Of a DNA stretch of 64,000 bases, positions 62,424-64,000 are shown in pieces. The notes beneath the pieces were generated by a model. That model did not search any database. It was not told the origin of the DNA and saw only the letters and a program-made list of their open reading frames with translations. The stretch's first letter is position 1; each line of letters starts with the position of its first letter. Both the position numbers and the translations under genes were made by a program. This DNA is from Pseudomonadota bacterium (GTDB taxonomy: Bacteria; Myxococcota_A; UBA796; GCA-2862545), in assembly GCA_947505245.1 (NCBI GenBank), contig CANNIZ010000004.1, positions 1 to 64,000 of the forward strand. Direction: 5' to 3'.

Positions 62424-63584
62424 ATGTCCCTTAAGAACTTCCTGTTCACGTCCGAATCGGTCACCGAGGGCCACCCGGACAAGATTTGCGACAACGTGTC
62501 GGACGCGGTCCTCGACGCGCACCTGGCGCTTGATCCCACGGCGCGCGTCGCGTGTGAGACGGCGGTAAAGACGGGCTTCGTCATGGTCGCCGGCGAGATC
62601 ACCTCCTCGCACCGCGTCGATTACCCCTCCATCGTTCGCGATGTCGTGCGGGACATCGGCTACACCTCCTCGGAGATGGGCTTTGACGGCAACACCTGCG
62701 CCATCCTGGTCGCGGTGGAGCAGCAGTCGCCCGACATCGCCCAGGGCGTCAACGAAGGTGAGGGCCTGTACGCCGAGCAGGGTGCTGGTGATCAGGGAAT
62801 GATGTTCGGCTACGCGTGCGATGAGACGGAAGCGCTGATGCCGATGAGCATCTACTACGCGCACCGCCTTTCGGAGCGCCTCTCCAACGTGCGCCGCACG
62901 CACCTGCTCCCCTGGGTCCGCCCGGACGGCAAGACGCAGGTCTGCACCGAATACCGCGATGGCAAGCCCGTTCGCGTCGACTCGGTCGTTGTGTCCACGC
63001 AGCACAAAGAAGACGTCACGCACGACGAGATCCGCGAGCAGATCATCAAGCACGTGATCGAGGCGGCCATCCCCGGCCACCTGCTCGACAGCAACACGCG
63101 CTACTTCGTGAACCCGACCGGCCGCTTCGTGGTCGGTGGTCCCATGGGTGACGCCGGCCTCACCGGCCGCAAGATCATCGTCGACACCTACGGCGGCCAC
63201 GGCGCCCACGGCGGCGGCGCGTTCTCCGGCAAGGATCCCACCAAGGTGGACCGTTCGGCCGCGTACATGGCGCGCTACGTCGCGAAGAACCTCGTCGCCG
63301 CCGGCGCGTGCAAGCGCGCGCTCGTGCAGGTCGCCTACGCGATCGGCGTCGCCGAGCCTGTCTCGCTGATGGTCGACACCTACGGCACCGGGCAGGTGGC
63401 CGACGAGAAGCTCGCGGACTGCGTGCGCGAGCTGTTCCCGCTCAAGCCGCGCGGCATCATCGAGCACCTCGACCTTCGCAAGCCGATCTACCGCAGCACG
63501 GCCGCCCACGGTCACTTCGGTCGCCCGGGCTTCTCGTGGGAGAAGACGGACAAGGTCGAAGCTGTGAAGGCCTTCCTCCGCTAG
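62424..63584 (+). CDS. metK: S-adenosylmethionine synthetase
   Basis: 386 residues from ATG 62424 (GGAGG 11 nt upstream; a TTG at 62415 is less likely). Motifs [25 protein letters not shown] and [13 protein letters not shown] are diagnostic, as is [15 protein letters not shown]. It makes S-adenosylmethionine from methionine and ATP, the donor for methyltransferases such as that at 55904. A terminator follows. Confidence 0.96.
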   Translation: MSLKNFLFTSESVTEGHPDKICDNVSDAVLDAHLALDPTARVACETAVKTGFVMVAGEITSSHRVDYPSIVRDVVRDIGYTSSEMGFDGNTCAILVAVEQQSPDIAQGVNEGEGLYAEQGAGDQGMMFGYACDETEALMPMSIYYAHRLSERLSNVRRTHLLPWVRPDGKTQVCTEYRDGKPVRVDSVVVSTQHKEDVTHDEIREQIIKHVIEAAIPGHLLDSNTRYFVNPTGRFVVGGPMGDAGLTGRKIIVDTYGGHGAHGGGAFSGKDPTKVDRSAAYMARYVAKNLVAAGACKRALVQVAYAIGVAEPVSLMVDTYGTGQVADEKLADCVRELFPLKPRGIIEHLDLRKPIYRSTAAHGHFGRPGFSWEKTDKVEAVKAFLR

Positions 63585-63608
63585 ACGCCGTCTGGGACGT
63601 CGAGCGCG

Positions 63609-63647
63609 CGGCTCGCGGCGGAAACGTCGCGGGCCGTTCGTGTTTTT
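63609..63647 (+). terminator. Rho-independent terminator of metK
   Basis: A 9-bp stem (63609-63617 with 63628-63636, one G-T wobble) with a 10-nt loop, followed after a few bases by TTTTT (63643-63647). Confidence 0.65.
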
Positions 63648-63733
63648 GAGTCGAATCGGCCACGGACGCCGAGGTGCCTCGCCTGTTTCACGCCGCTTCC
63701 ACACGCGGATCGTATCAATGGGTGGAGGTATTC

Positions 63734-64000
63734 ATGCGCACGATCGGTGATGCCCTTTCGTTCCTCTCGTTGAGCCTTCAGTCCGTGGTGGCGCTGGGGC
63801 TCTCGGGGGTGCTGTCCTGGCCAGCCCTCGTGCTCGCCATGGTCGCGGCGACCTCCTGGGGCTCGGCCCCGTGGACGCCCCTGTGGGAAGCCGCCGCGTG
63901 GACGGTCGCCGCGGCGTTGGCGATGGTCCCGATGGTGCTGTTTGGCCTCGTGTCGGCGTTGACCATGGTCGGCGCGCTCGCCCACCTTGTGCGCTTCGTC
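63734..64000 (+). CDS. Membrane protein, 3' end outside window
   Basis: ATG 63734 with GGAGG 5 nt upstream opens a frame that runs past the end of the window without a stop (89 codons seen). The product starts MRTIGDALSFLSL and is strongly hydrophobic, with helices at about 15-38 and 55-85. No family can be assigned from this part. Confidence 0.6.
   Translation, partial: MRTIGDALSFLSLSLQSVVALGLSGVLSWPALVLAMVAATSWGSAPWTPLWEAAAWTVAAALAMVPMVLFGLVSALTMVGALAHLVRFV

Overview
The window reads as high-GC chromosomal DNA of a Myxococcota-like (deltaproteobacterial) bacterium, with a lower-GC accessory island over its first ~16 kb. The lineage call is inference. It rests on lipoproteins with Asp-rich DxD linkers (24404-25729, 57726-58607), a secreted protein with a MYXO-CTERM-like tail (30126-30932), a copper-monooxygenase-like protein with a haem site, and GTG/TTG starts with 4-nt gene overlaps throughout.

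Island (1 to ~16.1 kb). Left to right it holds two unknown membrane proteins, a small two-TM protein with its own terminator, a large serine recombinase (2281-3804), an overlapping three-gene secreted operon centred on a metzincin protease (4435-6957), and a nine-gene operon (7651-14478). That operon opens with four tandem paralogues built from a duplicated W..RFG..Y module that I do not recognise. A tyrosine integrase (14713-15984, minus) closes the island beside the core gene fumarase. A 23-nt tRNA 3' fragment at 7371-7393 and a duplicated hairpin element (3884-3940 and 7407-7464) look like scars of tRNA-directed integration. The operon at 7.6-14.5 kb is the best candidate for an undescribed system.

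Core part 1 (16.1-33 kb). A minus-strand set holds a DUF493 protein, an unknown protein, a CusF-SCO copper protein, a secreted protein and class I fumarase. Then come a YkgJ-type protein with an agmatinase-family enzyme, rpsD and rpmG, an esterase lipoprotein, a parvulin lipoprotein coupled to an enoyl-ACP reductase-like SDR, three tandem AIM24 paralogues, two small secreted proteins and a LysM lytic transglycosylase.

Core part 2 (33-49 kb). A secreted retropepsin-like/TPR protein is translationally coupled to a 75-residue SelW-like selenoprotein (36696-36923). Its in-frame TGA sits at the Sec position of a CxxU motif, so ordinary gene calling breaks it. Next are a thioesterase and DUF1877 pair, citrate synthase, a haem/copper lipoprotein, a small protein with a retropepsin, a pentahaem cytochrome, and a tightly overlapped moxR-DUF58-transglutaminase-acyl-CoA ligase-acyltransferase operon.

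Core part 3 (49-64 kb). A broken vapC and a hairpin-rich gap are followed by a TPR protein with a degenerate P-loop and an envelope glycan cluster: three GT-C-like membrane proteins, a GT2, a methyltransferase, a polysaccharide deacetylase and an LPG-synthase-TM flippase. The window ends with a TerB-like protein, metK and the start of a membrane protein.
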